NCBI GenBank assembly: GCA_029215795.1
Contig: JARDYH010000002.1
Coordinates: forward strand, 58,381,001-58,445,000
DNA length: 64,000 nt
From: Anniella stebbinsi
Taxonomy: Eukaryota > Chordata > Lepidosauria > Squamata > Anniellidae
Direction of reading: 5' to 3'
The position numbers and the translations under genes are program-made. This document shows positions 24,391 through 36,473 of the stretch, in pieces (the first letter of the stretch is position 1; every line of letters begins with the position of its first letter). The notes beneath the pieces were generated by a model. It saw only the letters and a list, made by a program, of their open reading frames with translations. It did no database searches and was not told the origin of the DNA.

Positions 24391-27300
24391 GTATTAAACC
24401 ATGGTTTAGTGTGACTTACACAAGTAGGAGCGAACTACAGGGAGCCTCAAGTTCGCACACTCCCCTGGCCATATCCTCCTCCTTCCACTTTCTGTTAGCT
24501 ACAGTTTGCCATCTCATTCTAACATAGAATTATGGTTAACATTAACTATGATTAGTTTAAAACAAGGCATCTTCCATACTTAAATGCGCATCATAGAGCA
24601 GAGAATTGTATAGGCAAAAAAGCCATTTCAGCACATTTATACATTTAAAGATAACTTCTACATTTGATTCATCCTTAATTACTTTGACAGAGAATTGACT
24701 ATAGAGGTAAGGGTCCTCATTTGAGAAGATGCTCCCAGAGTTTGGTTTGTGCCATTTTTATCTATATATTGAAGACATTTGGGGCTAACTGAGTGTTCAA
24801 GTTCCCTGAAGTGGTTTTCTGAACTATCGCTTGCACCTGTGTTTTTGTGTGCATAAAAGGTTTGCTGGAGTGGCTTCTTTTACGCTGTCCTCTTGAACCT
24901 TTTGTAATGCAATCTATGAAGGGGTCAAACCAAGATCATGCAGCTGCTGGTGCATTTATCAATCTCAGTTGAAGGACTGTATTCTGTTTTGGGCACTACA
25001 AGAAGAATGTTTCACATATTTTTGTGATTGTATAAAAATATCAAAGCAGTATGCTGACAGATGGGAAGGATATTTGCATAATTTACTCCCAAGAACAGAG
25101 TTTTGAAGATGGTTTTACGGCTTTTTAGTTCAGAATTTCAGGTTCTCTGACAATTCTGAATCTCCTTAGCATAGCTGAAGAGTGAAATATTGAAATAGAC
25201 ATCACTGTTAATATACCTCCCTGTTTTTATAGTACAGAGTACCTAGATACTCTGTTTACATTTGTCCAGGGTAGATGTGGCGCAGGAGGGGATGCTTGGG
25301 CTGCTCATGCTTCCCAAAGGCAGAACGCCTCCAGGTTCTGCTCACTGGCAGACTTCTTCTAAATGCACCTCCAAACCTACATATAAGCCCTCAGGACATA
25401 ACTGCCGTTGCACCAGAGTTTATGGAAGATTCCACAATGCTCTTGGCAATTTTTTATTTGAACAATTACATTTTCAAGCTGTCTCCTGGGCTCTGAAGTA
25501 CAGTAAACAGAGTGTTCTTTTCACAGTAGTGTCATCCACCAAGGGTCATAAACAGGTGAACATTATCTTGCTTCATTTCATTTGTTATGGGTCCATGGTT
25601 ATTTGTCACCCTGATATTGTGTTATTGTGGGATTTTTATGCCTTAGAGAAGAAATCTGTGTTTCTAATAAGTTGCCAAACAGGACTCAATTTTAACATAC
25701 ATAACATTGGACAAAACACATTGTTTTCCCTCTCGATAAGTTAAACATTTTACTTAATCTGTGCCTTTTCCCTTCCCTTCCCTCTCCTCTCTGAACTCAG
25801 CTCATACTTTCTCCCTCTCTGTTTATTTATGTAAATATTATGAGATGGAGTTTTTCTGTTAATACAGTTCCACAAGTATTCATCATTTAAGACACTGAGG
25901 GAGCAGAATAGCATCTGATCATTAATGAGCAATTTTAATTCTCTGGAGTGAAATTTTCTCTTTCCTGCTCCTTCCCTTCCTTTCTCCCTTGAATATGGAA
26001 AATCATTTCTTATATAAATTACATGAACAGACAGATTTGCTATTATCATATCTTCCATTCGAGTCATTAAAAACCTTTTGGCTGCAGAAAGCCATAATGC
26101 AGATCCATGGCTGGATGAAAATACGTTTGGTACATAAATGTATTTTATGAAAGTTTTACTTTGCATCATTCATTATGTAGCAATGTGAATCTTTAAATCA
26201 TATTTTATTTTCCAAAATAAGTGCAATAATACATTTTTAAAAACTCAACGAAATGTGTTCTTTTTATTAACTATTCCCATATTGTCAAAGTCAGATTGTT
26301 AAAATGAATTCAGAAACGGCGCAGTTAAGTGGGAGAAAACTCTTGGATTCTATCCCAACCCTCATTGGTGCTGCGATGATCCGACTGGCTTTACTAGTGG
26401 CTTTACTGGTGTATCCAATTACCCTTCTGCTGTGAAGGGTAAAAGACCCTGCTAGTGGATCAAATGCCCCCTCCCCCCTCCAATCTACACCAGAGAGTTG
26501 AGGACATTTGTGGGGAGCTGTAGTGGGGAGGGAAACTCCTTTTCCCTGAACCAAACTCTGCCCACGCAATGTTGGATTTAGCTCTATATACTTCTGGTCT
26601 CCATGTTCGACAAGATTCACAGGATGGCTTCCTTATCTTTTCTAACCCGCTCCATCAGTTCCCCTTGTACTCAACCCACTTAAGGCATAAACTCTGCTGG
26701 ACAGTCTCTTTTATCACTCGATTTTCATTGTGAAGTCCTCCACCATAAAATTAAGTGGAAGCTTCAGTTTTTCTCTCCTTACAGTGTACAGATGTAGAAC
26801 TCAGTCATTCTTGGGCGCCATTTAATATTTGGGGGGGGGGGATATTAGCTGTTGTGGCAGCTAAAGCAGATCCATAGGATCAGGCTGCCAGAAAAAAGAA
26901 CGACACTGAATTGATTAGACATAAACTTTCCTCTCAGGCTAGTTTGTTTTAAAAGGTTGGATGTTTATACCTTTTATAAATAATGGACTTGGTGTGCATT
27001 CTGTATTCATGGCAAGGTCCTAGATCGTAGGCTGCCACAATATTTCAAGATAATTGGTACTGATGCAGTATGATTACTTATATAAAAAATAATTACATTG
27101 CATTTTGCCTTTGGGATGATACTTTCTTAGAATAAAGACGAGGACACAGTTCAAGTAAAGGTGAATGCTTGCCTAAGCATATTATTTTCTTTTATTCCTG
27201 TTCAAAATGTTTTTCAGAAGGAAACTAAAGTGGGTCTGAATAATATGATATATTTCTATATATAATCACGCTTAAAGGTCAGAGAACAGGAGATGGATAG

Positions 27301-28199
27301 AGTTTCTAGGTGTGTGATAAAAGATTTACTTGCTTTTCATTATTATAAATGTCGCAGCTCGTAGAAGAGAATCTTTTATGAGGTATTTTGTCTAGACTCT
27401 TTGATTTCATAAATTGGTTATTTTTAAAAAAAAAAAATAGTACTGTATTTTCCTTCTCACATATGATGTATAAAATTCATTCCAATCCCAGTGATGCAAT
27501 CTATTTTTCTTTCATAATATATGACATAGGGGCACTAGTGATTTAGTTACATCACTTCCCATCTCACTATTTCCAGCTGTGGTCCAAGTACCCCAAATAT
27601 TTGCTACTGAATTCAGCCTGGCACACCTCATTCAAAATATAAATTGGGTTTTGCACTGAAAGCAGACACCATACTCTCAGGTGATGTTTCCGTGTCTTTG
27701 TCAGGTATTTTTACATAGGCAGATGTGATCTGTGCCTTCAATACTAGGCTTTCCAATACCACACAGTTCTACTCATGAAACAGTATCCTCTCTTTCCCAT
27801 AGATGGTCCAAACAACTGAGGTACCCATGGGTACTACAGACTAAAGATGCTCATTTCACGAGCATGAGGATCAGAATGGAACAAAGAGCTATGTGCACGT
27901 ACACACACATACACACCAGAGCTAGGCTGTATAAGCCTGCAATTTTATTGCTACTCTACAGGCAGCCAGTTTGGCAACACCAAGACGGGCTAAACAATAT
28001 GTTATAGTACAGTGGTATTCTTAATCTTATTATTTGCATTTGCATTTGTATACCACCCCATAGCCGAAGCTCTCTGGGTGGTTTACATAAGATTAAAACA
28101 TTTAAAAACAATATATAAAAATTAAAATTGCAAAAACATACAATATACACATACATTTTAAACCACTACAATAACTTAAAAACCTATAAGCCTAAAAAA

Positions 28200-31137
28200 C
28201 ACTAACACAAACCTAGGCACATCAGATATTGCTAAATGCCTGAGAGAAGAGGAAAGTCTTGACCTGGTGCCAAAAAGATAACAATGTTGGTGCCAGGTGA
28301 GCCTCGTCAGGGAGATATTTCCACAATTGGGGAGATACCACACAGAAGGCCCTGTCCCTTGTTGCCAACCACTGAGCTTCCCTCGTAGGCACTCAGAGGA
28401 CCTTAGATATTGAACATAGTGTTTGAGTAGGTTCATGTTGGGAAAGGCGTTCCGTCAGGTATTGTGGTCTGAAGCCGTGTAAGGGTTTATTGGTTAAAAC
28501 CAGCACCTTGAATCATGCTCGGAAACATACAGGCAGCCAATGCAAGCAGGCCAGAGTAGGTTTTATATGCTCAAACCTTCTGGTCCCTGATATCAACCTA
28601 GCCGCTGCATTTTGCACAACCTGCAGCTTCCAAACCATCTTCAATAGCAGCCCCGCTTAGAGTACATTGCAGTAATCTAACTTGGAGGTTACCAGAGCAT
28701 AGACAACTGAAGCTAAGTTATCCCTGCCCAGATAGGGGCGTAGCTGGGCCACCAAATGAAGTTGGTAGAAGGCACTCTATGCGACCGAGGCCACCTGAGC
28801 CTCAAGTGACAGAGATAGTTCTAGGAGAACTCCCAAGCTATGAACCTGCTCCTTCAGGGGGAGTGCAACCCCATCCAGAACAGGTTGAACACCCTCCATC
28901 CGGTAAGCAGAACCTCCCACTAACAGCATCTCAGTCTTCCTCATTGAGTTTCAGTTTATCAGCCCTCATCTAGTCCATTGTCGCTGCCATGCACCGGTTC
29001 AGAACATCCACAGCCTCACCTGATGAAGATGAAAAGGAGAAATAGAGCTGCGTGTCATCAGCGTACCGATGACAATGCACTCCAAAACTCTGGATGACTG
29101 CACTCAACGGTTTCATGTATATGTTGAACAGCATGGGGGACAAGACTGACCCCTGCAGAACCCCATACTGGAGAATCCACTGGGCCGAGCAATGTTCCCC
29201 AAGCACCAACTTCTGGAGCCGACCACCAAGTAGGAGCGGAACCACTGCAATGCAGTGACTCCCATTCCCAACTCAGCCAGTCATCCCAGAAAGATACCAT
29301 GGTCGATGGCATCGAAAGCTGCTGAGAGATCAAGGAGAATTAACAGAGTCACACTCCCCCTGTATTTCTCCTGACATAGGTCATCATACAGGGCGACCAA
29401 GGCTGTTTCCATACCAAAGCCAGGCCTGAAACCCGACTGAAATGGATCTAGATAATCAGTCTCATCCACGAGTGTTTGGAACTGGCTTGCAACCACCCAC
29501 TCATGGACCTTGCCCAGGAATGGAACATTTGCTACTGGCCTGTAATTATTAAGATGTTCAGGGTCCAGGGAAGTTTTCTTCAGGAGTGGTCTCACTACCA
29601 CCTCTTTCAGGCAGCCTGGGACCACACCCTCTCTCAGAGAGACATTAATCACTTCCCTGGTCTAGCCAGTTATTCCATCCCTGCTAGCTTTTATTAGCCA
29701 AGAGGGGCAAGGATCCAATACGGAGGTGGTTGCACGAATCTGTCCAAGCACCTTGTCAACGTCCTTGAGCTGTACGAACTGAAACTCATCCAAGAAAACA
29801 GGCCTGTTTTCTGGATACTTCATTTGATTCACCTGCTATAACACTGGAGTCTAAGTCCAGGCGGATGCCAAAGATTTTATTCTGGAAGTGCCTAGCAAAT
29901 ATATTACAGCGGGCCTCAGAAGGTTTTACCATGTCCTTGGGGCCAGCATGGAAAAGCCCCCAGACAACTCTGAAAAGCTCCGCTGGGCAGCAGGTTGATG
30001 ATTTAATAATGGCAGCAAAGTATTGTTGTTTTGCTGCCCTCACTGCCCCTGAATACAGCTTACCATAGGCACTTACCAGTGTTTGATTGCATCCACCAGG
30101 AGTTCGTCTCCATCTGCGCTCAAGCCATCTTCTGTTTTGTTTCATCACTCTCAGCTCTGGGGTATACCACAGAGCCATACGAGCTCTACACATGAGAGGG
30201 TTCTCAGGAGAAATCATGTCAACTGCCCAGGTCATTTCTGCATTCCACAGATCAACCAGGGTTTCAACAGGAGAGCCAGCCCTACCAGCCGGAAAACTCC
30301 CCAGAGCCCTCTGGAAACCATCTGGATCCATTAGCCTCCAGGAGTGGACCATCTTAATGGGTCCCCTACCCTTGCAGAGGGGAAAAGCCGCTAGAAGTCT
30401 AAACCTCAGCGAGTGGTGATCTGACCATGACAAAGGGGTTGATGTAAAATCCCCCACTTTCAGATCACCATCTCCATGTCCAGTTGAAAAAAAACAGGTC
30501 TAGAGTATACCCTGCTATGTGCTTTGGGCCGATGTCATGTTGGGACAGTCCCATGGTTGTCATGGAGACCATGAAATCTTGAGCTGCCCCAGATAAAGTG
30601 CCCTCAACGTGAATGTTGACATCCCCCAGAACAAAGAGTCTTTGGGATCTCAACAGTACCCCCGAGACCACCTCTGTTAGTTCAGCTTGGGAGTCTGTTT
30701 AGCAGCAGGGTGGGCCAACAGAATTCATAATTTATCCCATTGGCTCAACACAAGGTACAAACACACTAGACCAGTAATCACATGGACAGGGAGCCTGCAG
30801 AGGGGGATAAAGTTCCTATAGACCACAGCAACCCCTCTCCCCGGCCTTCAAGTCTATCCTGATGCTGAACCATGTACCCCAGAGAACATAGCTAGGAGAG
30901 ACTGATTTCTCCCTGCTCACCCACCCAGATCTCGGTTATACATGCCAGATCAGCTGCCTCATTCACAATTAAGTTGTGGATGAGGGAGGTCTTATTATGC
31001 ACTGATCTGGCATTGAAAAGCAGCACCCGGAGGCCTGAGGGCTGGCTGATAGGGCAACCAACAAGCCGGTGAGTGGGTGGGGGACCGGAACAGGACAAGC
31101 CATTAACTGTCTGGGCTGCGTTCCCCTTACCTGGCAA
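28200..31137 (-). pseudogene. LINE endonuclease-reverse transcriptase polyprotein, broken
   Basis: On the minus strand, NARSVHNK and DLACITEIW (about 31020-30920) mark the start of the AP endonuclease. LGDVNIHVE (about 30630) is a degraded GDFN motif, and SDHHSLRF (about 30420) is the terminal SDH motif. Reverse transcriptase follows: NNYRPVANVPFLGK (about 29540), SGFRPGFGMETALVALYDDL (about 29420), LLDLSAAFDAIDHG (about 29310), GSVLSPMLFNIYMKPL (about 29130) and the catalytic YADDTQLYF (about 29060). Beyond it, VQNAAARLISG and LHWLPV (about 28600-28520) mark the C-terminal domain. The pieces lie in several frames separated by stops and small indels. In life this protein nicks target DNA and copies its own RNA at the nick. 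This copy is dead. Confidence 0.85.
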
Positions 31138-31249
31138 GTCCTCCTCACAACACCATATCTCCCTCTACCTGTCACTACACTGATTGGGCACCCCTCAGAT
31201 CCCCCCCACTTGGCCCTTTATCCTTGGCACATAGCTCAAGCCTGAGCAA

Positions 31250-31610
31250 AAACAAAAACAGGTAGGCAGCAGTAGCTGTCACCCACACCAACCTCCTCCT
31301 CCCCATGCAGTAGGCTTCTCCTGCAGGTGATGGCTTTCCCAGGCATCCTCAGCCAGCCAGCTTAAATATCCCTCCCAGGAAGGGAGGGGGACAGGTGGAG
31401 TTGTCCTCAGCAGCTGGCTCAGTACCTCGGGGCCTGGTCTTGCAGGGAGTGGCAGTCTGTCTGGCAGAAGTCCATGGGGAAGAGCAGTGGTGATGGTTGT
31501 GGCAGCGGCAGCGGCAGCAGCAATAATGCAACCAGGGAGCAGCCAGCACTTTCTCCTCCCCAGACAGTAGTCCTCCCTCTTCTGCAGGTGATGGCTTGAG
31601 GGAGAGTTAG
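31250..31610 (-). repeat. Duplicated motif in LINE 5' region
   Basis: CTCCTCCCCAxxCAGTAG followed by TCTGCAGGTGATGGCTT occurs at about 31300-31335 and again at about 31551-31595. This tandem repetition near the 5' end is reminiscent of repeated promoter units in some LINEs. The function is inferred only. Confidence 0.4.
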
Positions 31611-32506
31611 ATTAGGAAGAAGCCAGCGTATGTCAAACTCTACTCCCCTTCACCACCATTTGTCTGCTTCCCCAGTGGCGCAGCTGGTTTGAGTATTTTC
31701 CACCCTGCAGCCTCTTAAGCAGTCTCCCCTTTGGGGATCATACTTGTCCATGTCTTCATTCCTCTTAAAATGCTCAGGTCCTTGCCTAATCTGGGAACCA
31801 TGCACATATATTTTGACCATCATCTGTAAGACTCCAATACCCAGCTCACATGTAGTATTGCTGTAAGAAAGGAGAAAGAACAGAAAAGAAAAGAAAAAAG
31901 CACCACCAGCTGTGCCTTGAAGACCAGACAGACAAAGCAGAAAATCCTTTCCAGCCCCTTAGGTCACCAACCAACCAAAGTCTACAGCAATGTTTCTGTT
32001 CTGAGCCTCCAATCTTTAAAGACCTGTGTGAATGGAAGTTGCACCCAACAGCACAGCACCATCTCACCCACCCACCCCATTTATCCATGCAAGGTAGACC
32101 TAAAAACAACAGTTTCCATTTATGTCTGTCATGCTCAATCCTGCCCCCAACCTCTGCTACATGTGATACTCACCAGTAGCGGTTCCTTCTTTCCAAAGTT
32201 CTTGGAAATGTTGTGGCCTGGCTGGAAGATCTTGGTCACTATGGTGCTGGGATGACAGCAATGATTCTAAGTATAACTTGTGTGTAAATCTGCTCTCTTC
32301 TGTATATGATCCATCAGTGTTTACAACCCTGTCATGACACAAAAGCCCCTGAACTGAACCTTTTGGGTTAGAAAGTCTCCATTCTGATATTCATAAGGGT
32401 TTTTTTTTTGTCTGTAAATTCTCAGCAGTACTTGAATTAATTTAAAGTTGAATGAGCAACACACTTGAAAATGTTCTGCAGACAATTCTCCAACTTTGAC
32501 AAGGAG

Positions 32507-32537
32507 TTGAAAATATCCAATTAATGGATATTTTCAA
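32507..32537. repeat. Small perfect hairpin
   Basis: TTGAAAATATCCA and TGGATATTTTCAA are exact inverted copies separated by ATTAA. No further context suggests a role. Confidence 0.7.
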
Positions 32538-33107
32538 TTCAGCTTTTGTAGCGCATGGCAACCAAAGCAGCATTCAGCAGTTGTTGGGAAGATAACCTTT
32601 ATTCAGCTCTGACCCATTAAGTTCAATTTAAAGGAACAACACACACAAACCAGGTGCACCCCCCCCCCAAAAAAAAAAAAACCTAGTTACACAGGCATTC
32701 ATTTCTGGGCCACTCAGACATCCTTCCTTCTCATGTTCGTCTTCCACGGAGTTCAGAGCATCATGTCCGGAATTTTCCTATTTGATCTTCATAAGTAGGC
32801 AGTAGGTTCAAAGGTAGTGACATGAGTTTCATGACTGAATAGGAATTTTAACCTAGATGTCGTCAGTCCAAGGCCAACCCTTTGTCCACTACATTAAACT
32901 GGCCTACCCTCAGGACAATGGAAAATGGAGTTGGGGTGTGTGGGGGAGAGAGAAACATTGGCACAGGAGTTCCACAGGCTGCAATTTAACTGGTGCTAAG
33001 GGGGAAGATGGAATCTAGCTTTGGTAGTGCAGCACATGTGCAGTTAGACTTGGACCATTCAAGTGTAAAGTTTTGAGCTCAGGAATAATTGGGACATGCA
33101 ACAAAAT

Positions 33108-33194
33108 GGCTGAATTCGGACGACACGCTCAACAACTGTGGGTTGTTGCTTCAACAACCCACTGCGTTGTTGAGCATGTTGTCCGAATTCAGCC
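33108..33194. repeat. 87-bp self-complementary left terminus
   Basis: The terminal repeat is followed almost at once by its own reverse complement, so 33108-33194 folds as one hairpin (GAATTCGGACGACACGCTCA against the mirrored arm with GTTGTCCGAATTCAGCC). The left end therefore resembles a miniature element sitting at the end of the full one. Confidence 0.85.
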
Positions 33195-34071
33195 CAACAA
33201 CCCTCAGTTGTTGAAGTAACAACCCACAGTTGTTAGAGGAACAACTGAGATGAACAACTCATTTGCGAGTTGTTGAGGGAATTTAACAACTGAGAAACGT
33301 GTTGTCTGAATTGGGGCGTTGTTGAAGCAACAACCGTGAGTTGTTGAGCGAGGAAAACCAGAGAGCGGAGCGGCAAGAGAGGCAAAAAGCAGGCGGCCGC
33401 TCAAGCAAGCTCGCAACAGAGCCCTGGCTTCGCCACCATAGCAACCAGGACGCCCACCTCCCCCACCAGGCAGCCGGCACGGAGCTCAACAAGGAGCCTG
33501 CTCCTGCCAGCACTTACGCAGGGTGCCCAGCCACCCACCCAAACTGACAGGGAAGCACACCAGAACGGAGCCATGGGCAAGGGGGGAGGGGGAGACGGAA
33601 GAAGCAACAACCCCGGGCACCCAGGAACAGGGGGCAGCCCCCCCACCCCAACAGGGAGAACAACAACCCACCCAAAGTAGACCCCCTCAGCAACACCACC
33701 TCCACCCTTGCTTCACCCAGAAGCACGAGGGATGGGGAAGCGGCGCCCAGGCCCCCCCCCATTCGCCCAAGATGATCGGACAGCGACCAACAGCCATGTA
33801 CATCCCCAAGACGCACGAAACTGCAAGGCAAAGGGCGCCCGTGGGCACCAGCCAGCCACCTGCAGATGTTTTGGAAAGCAGGCAGAGGTATGCACAACAA
33901 TCCCAAGGACACGAAGCGGCCCCGGCTAGCAACGACAACAATGCCTACACATGGGGCACATCCAGAGGAAGCACAACAGCCCGCCAGCACCCACCATCAT
34001 TCAAACACACAGGATGGGGGAAGCAGCTCAGGGCAGAGACTGCCGACACCTTCGAAACATCCACACACAAC

Positions 34072-36001
34072 ATGGAGCCAGAAGGAGAAGGAGGACAGGA
34101 CGACGTGGCTGAAGAAACCGGCTCACAACCCCCTGGAGAGGGGGGCAGCCAAGACCCCATGGAAAAACGTAAACTGAAGCAATGGTCCCACGCAGAGACT
34201 GGCCAATTCATCGAGCTCTGGGGGAGCCCGGAAGCCAGGAGGATCATGGCCACTGCCAGACACGATCAGCTCTACCCATGGCTCGCCAAGCAGATGCGGG
34301 AACGGGGACACGACCGCAATGGCAAGCGATGCAAGGACAAGCTGCACGGACTCAACAGAAAGTTTATGGAGACCGTCGCCCACAATAAAAGGACCGGCAC
34401 CCAGCCACGCACCATGCCCCTCTATGACGAACTGTCACGCCTGCTGTTGGAGCGCCACGACGTCGTCCCGGGACACACGGCAGGCAGCGGGGTCGGCACC
34501 AACGAGCCGCCGCGCACACAACAACGAGCACGGATGGACCTAGGGGCGCTACGGGAGGAGGGCCCCGACGCACGGACACCAGAGCCGACCCCAAAGAAGG
34601 ACGCCCCAAGCCCAACACCCCCCAAGAAGTCTCCGGCAGCAGCCCCCCTCCCTCCAAGAAGTCTCCGGCAGCAGCCCCCCCTCCCTCCAAGAAGTCTCCG
34701 GCAGCAGCCCCCCTCCCCCAAGAAGGCTCCGGCAGCAGCCCCCCTCCCCCCAAGAAGGCTCCGGCAGCAGCCCCCCTCCCCCCAAGAAGGCTCTGAAGGC
34801 TACAGCCATAGCATATCCTGCCAAGGCGAAGCCGATGAGCCGTCCCGCGCCATCCGAAAGCCCTGCGTTGCCGCCGATGATGCCACCCATGCCGTACAGG
34901 ACAGCCAGCACCTCAAGGAGCATCTCCCCAATGCCGGCCTCTTCCAGCAGCAGCAGCCCCACGGTCTTTCTACGCCTCATCTGTGCAGACTTGCAGGTCG
35001 AGGTCCACTCACCCGAGCCCCTGGTGCCAGAGACCCAGCAGGAGGAGGATGAGCCAGGGCCGTCATGCCCGAGGAAAACACCCGCGAAGGGGACCGTGGC
35101 AGTCAGCGCAGGTCGGGCGCCATGGCCAGTGCTGGCATCCCGTACACGGCTGGGATCCTCGACACATGCAGCTATGGTGCAGGGTTTCACTAGCAGGATC
35201 TTGGATGCCGTGACGGAATTGGGGCCGGTGTCACAGGAGGACCAGGTTGAAATGGAGCAGCTCGTGGAACAACAGGTGGGCGACGTGCTGGAGCCAGATC
35301 TGTCACCGTCTGAGGAAGAGCTGCTGGACATCGATACGCAGGTCACAGATGAAACTTATGTGGAGATGGCGGCTATGGATTAGGAGGTGCTGTCGGAGTG
35401 CGAGCTCGAGGCTGGGGTGGCTGTGCTAGTGGAGCAGATCGAGGGGCCTCTACAAGCCGATGGAGAGAGCAGCCCCCCTAGAGGAGGAGCCACAGCCGAG
35501 CACAGTGAAGCCGCGGCCGAAGAAGCCCGTCCCCTGACCAACGCGCAGAGGTGTGTCCGAATGCTCAACAGGCGCAGGGCAGACTGGCTGCAGGTGGCGA
35601 GGGAGTTGGTCATGGTCATGGAGACAACAGGAGAACGCATCCACGACCTGTTCACACGCATGGCGGCCGAAGAGGAGGCCAGGCGCACCAAGGAGCGCGT
35701 CCTCACCGTGTGGGCTATGCGCACGGCCAGTCAAGCCATGGAGGAGTGTGCCCAAGCCGTACGGGAGGCAGGGAGGGATGTGTGTATAGGTCTGGAGTGC
35801 CATGTCACCGGAATGACTGAGGCCATGTCGGCCACCGATGCCATCATCGACCGAGGCATGCGTGAATGCACAGCAGCCATTGACCGCCAAACCGAGGTGC
35901 TCAGGGAGCTGGCCCAATCATTCCAGGGTGCCTACCATGGGCCCCTGCAGCCCGCGCCCTACATGGGGCCATACGGATACATGGCGCCACCGCAGCAATA
36001 G
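34072..36001 (+). pseudogene. Harbinger Myb/SANT-like DNA-binding protein, frame broken
   Basis: In Harbinger elements this protein binds the transposon ends and helps bring the transposase to the DNA. The start chosen is the ATG at 34072, with a good context (AACATGG). In-frame ATGs at 33772 and 34159 are alternatives; upstream codons are open but start on GTG. A trihelix domain lies at about residues 30-127: KQWSHAETGQFIELW, YPWLAKQMRERGHDRNGKRC and a C-terminal YDELSRLLLER. A proline/lysine repeat (34621-34790) follows, in which unit lengths of 31-33 bp change the frame, so frame 1 stops at 35052 while the coding signal continues in frame 2. A single TAG at 35381 splits that part. The remainder, to 36001, is acidic, then helix-rich (RMAAEEEARRTKERVL), ending in a Pro/Tyr-rich tail. 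It was probably one protein originally. Confidence 0.75.
34621..34790 (+). repeat. Coding minisatellite, about 32-bp units
   Basis: Six AAGAAG-beginning units start at 34624, 34656, 34689, 34720, 34752 and 34784, giving periods of 32, 33, 31, 32 and 32. Each unit encodes the theme KKSPAAAPLPP when read in its own frame. Differences lie in the C-runs. A 33-bp unit would keep the frame; this array does not. Confidence 0.9.
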
Positions 36002-36242
36002 CAGTATCTGCCCCCAACAATGGCCGCACCGTACCGGGCCCCTTCCTCTCACTCCCCACTATCTAGCAGGTGCGCTTCAGCCTAAACAAATCCTCCTGCC
36101 CTCCCATTCCCACGCTGCTGTAGTTGGCAGTCCCAGGCTCCCAGCCTTGCTCCACCTCCCTCCGCTCTCCTGCTCCGTCACACCCACTGCTCCTCCCGTC
36201 CTGGCACCCCCCACCCCCCCGGCCCGCCCGGCATTGGCGACT

Positions 36243-36473
36243 ATGTCCCGGAGGGAGTTCGCAACGGCCTGCTTACAGGGAGCAATCCAGGCGGCCACGC
36301 AGAACCATGGCAACGCCGACGAGGAGGACCTGTTCCGTGCCTGGCTGAGGCGGATGAGTGGGGCCATGTCCTTGAAGCCAGTGTTCGGGACAGAGTCCTT
36401 CCACTGGCCCCTCGGGGCAACGGAGGCCGTGCCTTGTCTCCGGGCCACCATCCTGCCCCTGGTTCGTCCCTGA
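36243..36473 (+). other. Short open frame just upstream of transposase
   Basis: An ATG at 36243 opens a 76-codon frame (MSRREFATACLQGAI) that ends with TGA at 36471-36473. The transposase ATG overlaps that stop as TGATG. It could be an N-terminal transposase segment displaced by a frameshift, the end of a lost exon, or chance. I do not recognise a domain. Confidence 0.35.

Larger units (their letters stand above)
23154..24415. repeat. Outer MITE split by nested insertions
   Basis: The left piece GTCACACTAAACCATGGTTT and the right piece TAAACCATGGTTTAGTGTGAC are inverted copies that now lie 1.2 kb apart. Between them sit a hAT-like element (23177-24239) and a short palindromic MITE (24249-24390). 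This is the oldest layer of the nest. Confidence 0.6.
28022..31610 (-). mobile_element. L2/CR1-group LINE, nearly full length but inactive
   Basis: Read on the minus strand, the order is a GC-rich 5' region (about 31600-31140), an AP-endonuclease remnant, a reverse transcriptase remnant, a C-terminal region and a 3' tail. The tail (GCTTCGGCTATGGGGTGGTA followed by AAATGC repeats at 28022-28045) is the L2/CR1 type. Stops and frame changes scatter through the coding part, so it cannot make a working protein. It lies antisense to FER. I favour L2 over CR1 from the IYMKPL and SGFRPGFG motifs, but this needs a phylogeny. Confidence 0.8.

Noticed and set aside
25262..25744. 160-codon open frame
   Set aside because: No recognisable domain, no splice context and AT-rich composition. 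Best explained as chance.
33108..33200. CRISPR-like array from repeated CAACAAC motifs
   Set aside because: Motifs are short and in both orientations without regular spacers, and the genome is vertebrate.
33401..33990. Several open frames on the minus strand over the Harbinger Myb gene
   Set aside because: They are antisense shadows of GC-rich coding sequence; the sense frame has the domain.
34835..36001. Two or three independent genes in the Harbinger element between the Myb domain and the transposase
   Set aside because: Internal frames begin on GTG or mid-repeat. One protein broken by repeat slippage and a single stop is simpler.
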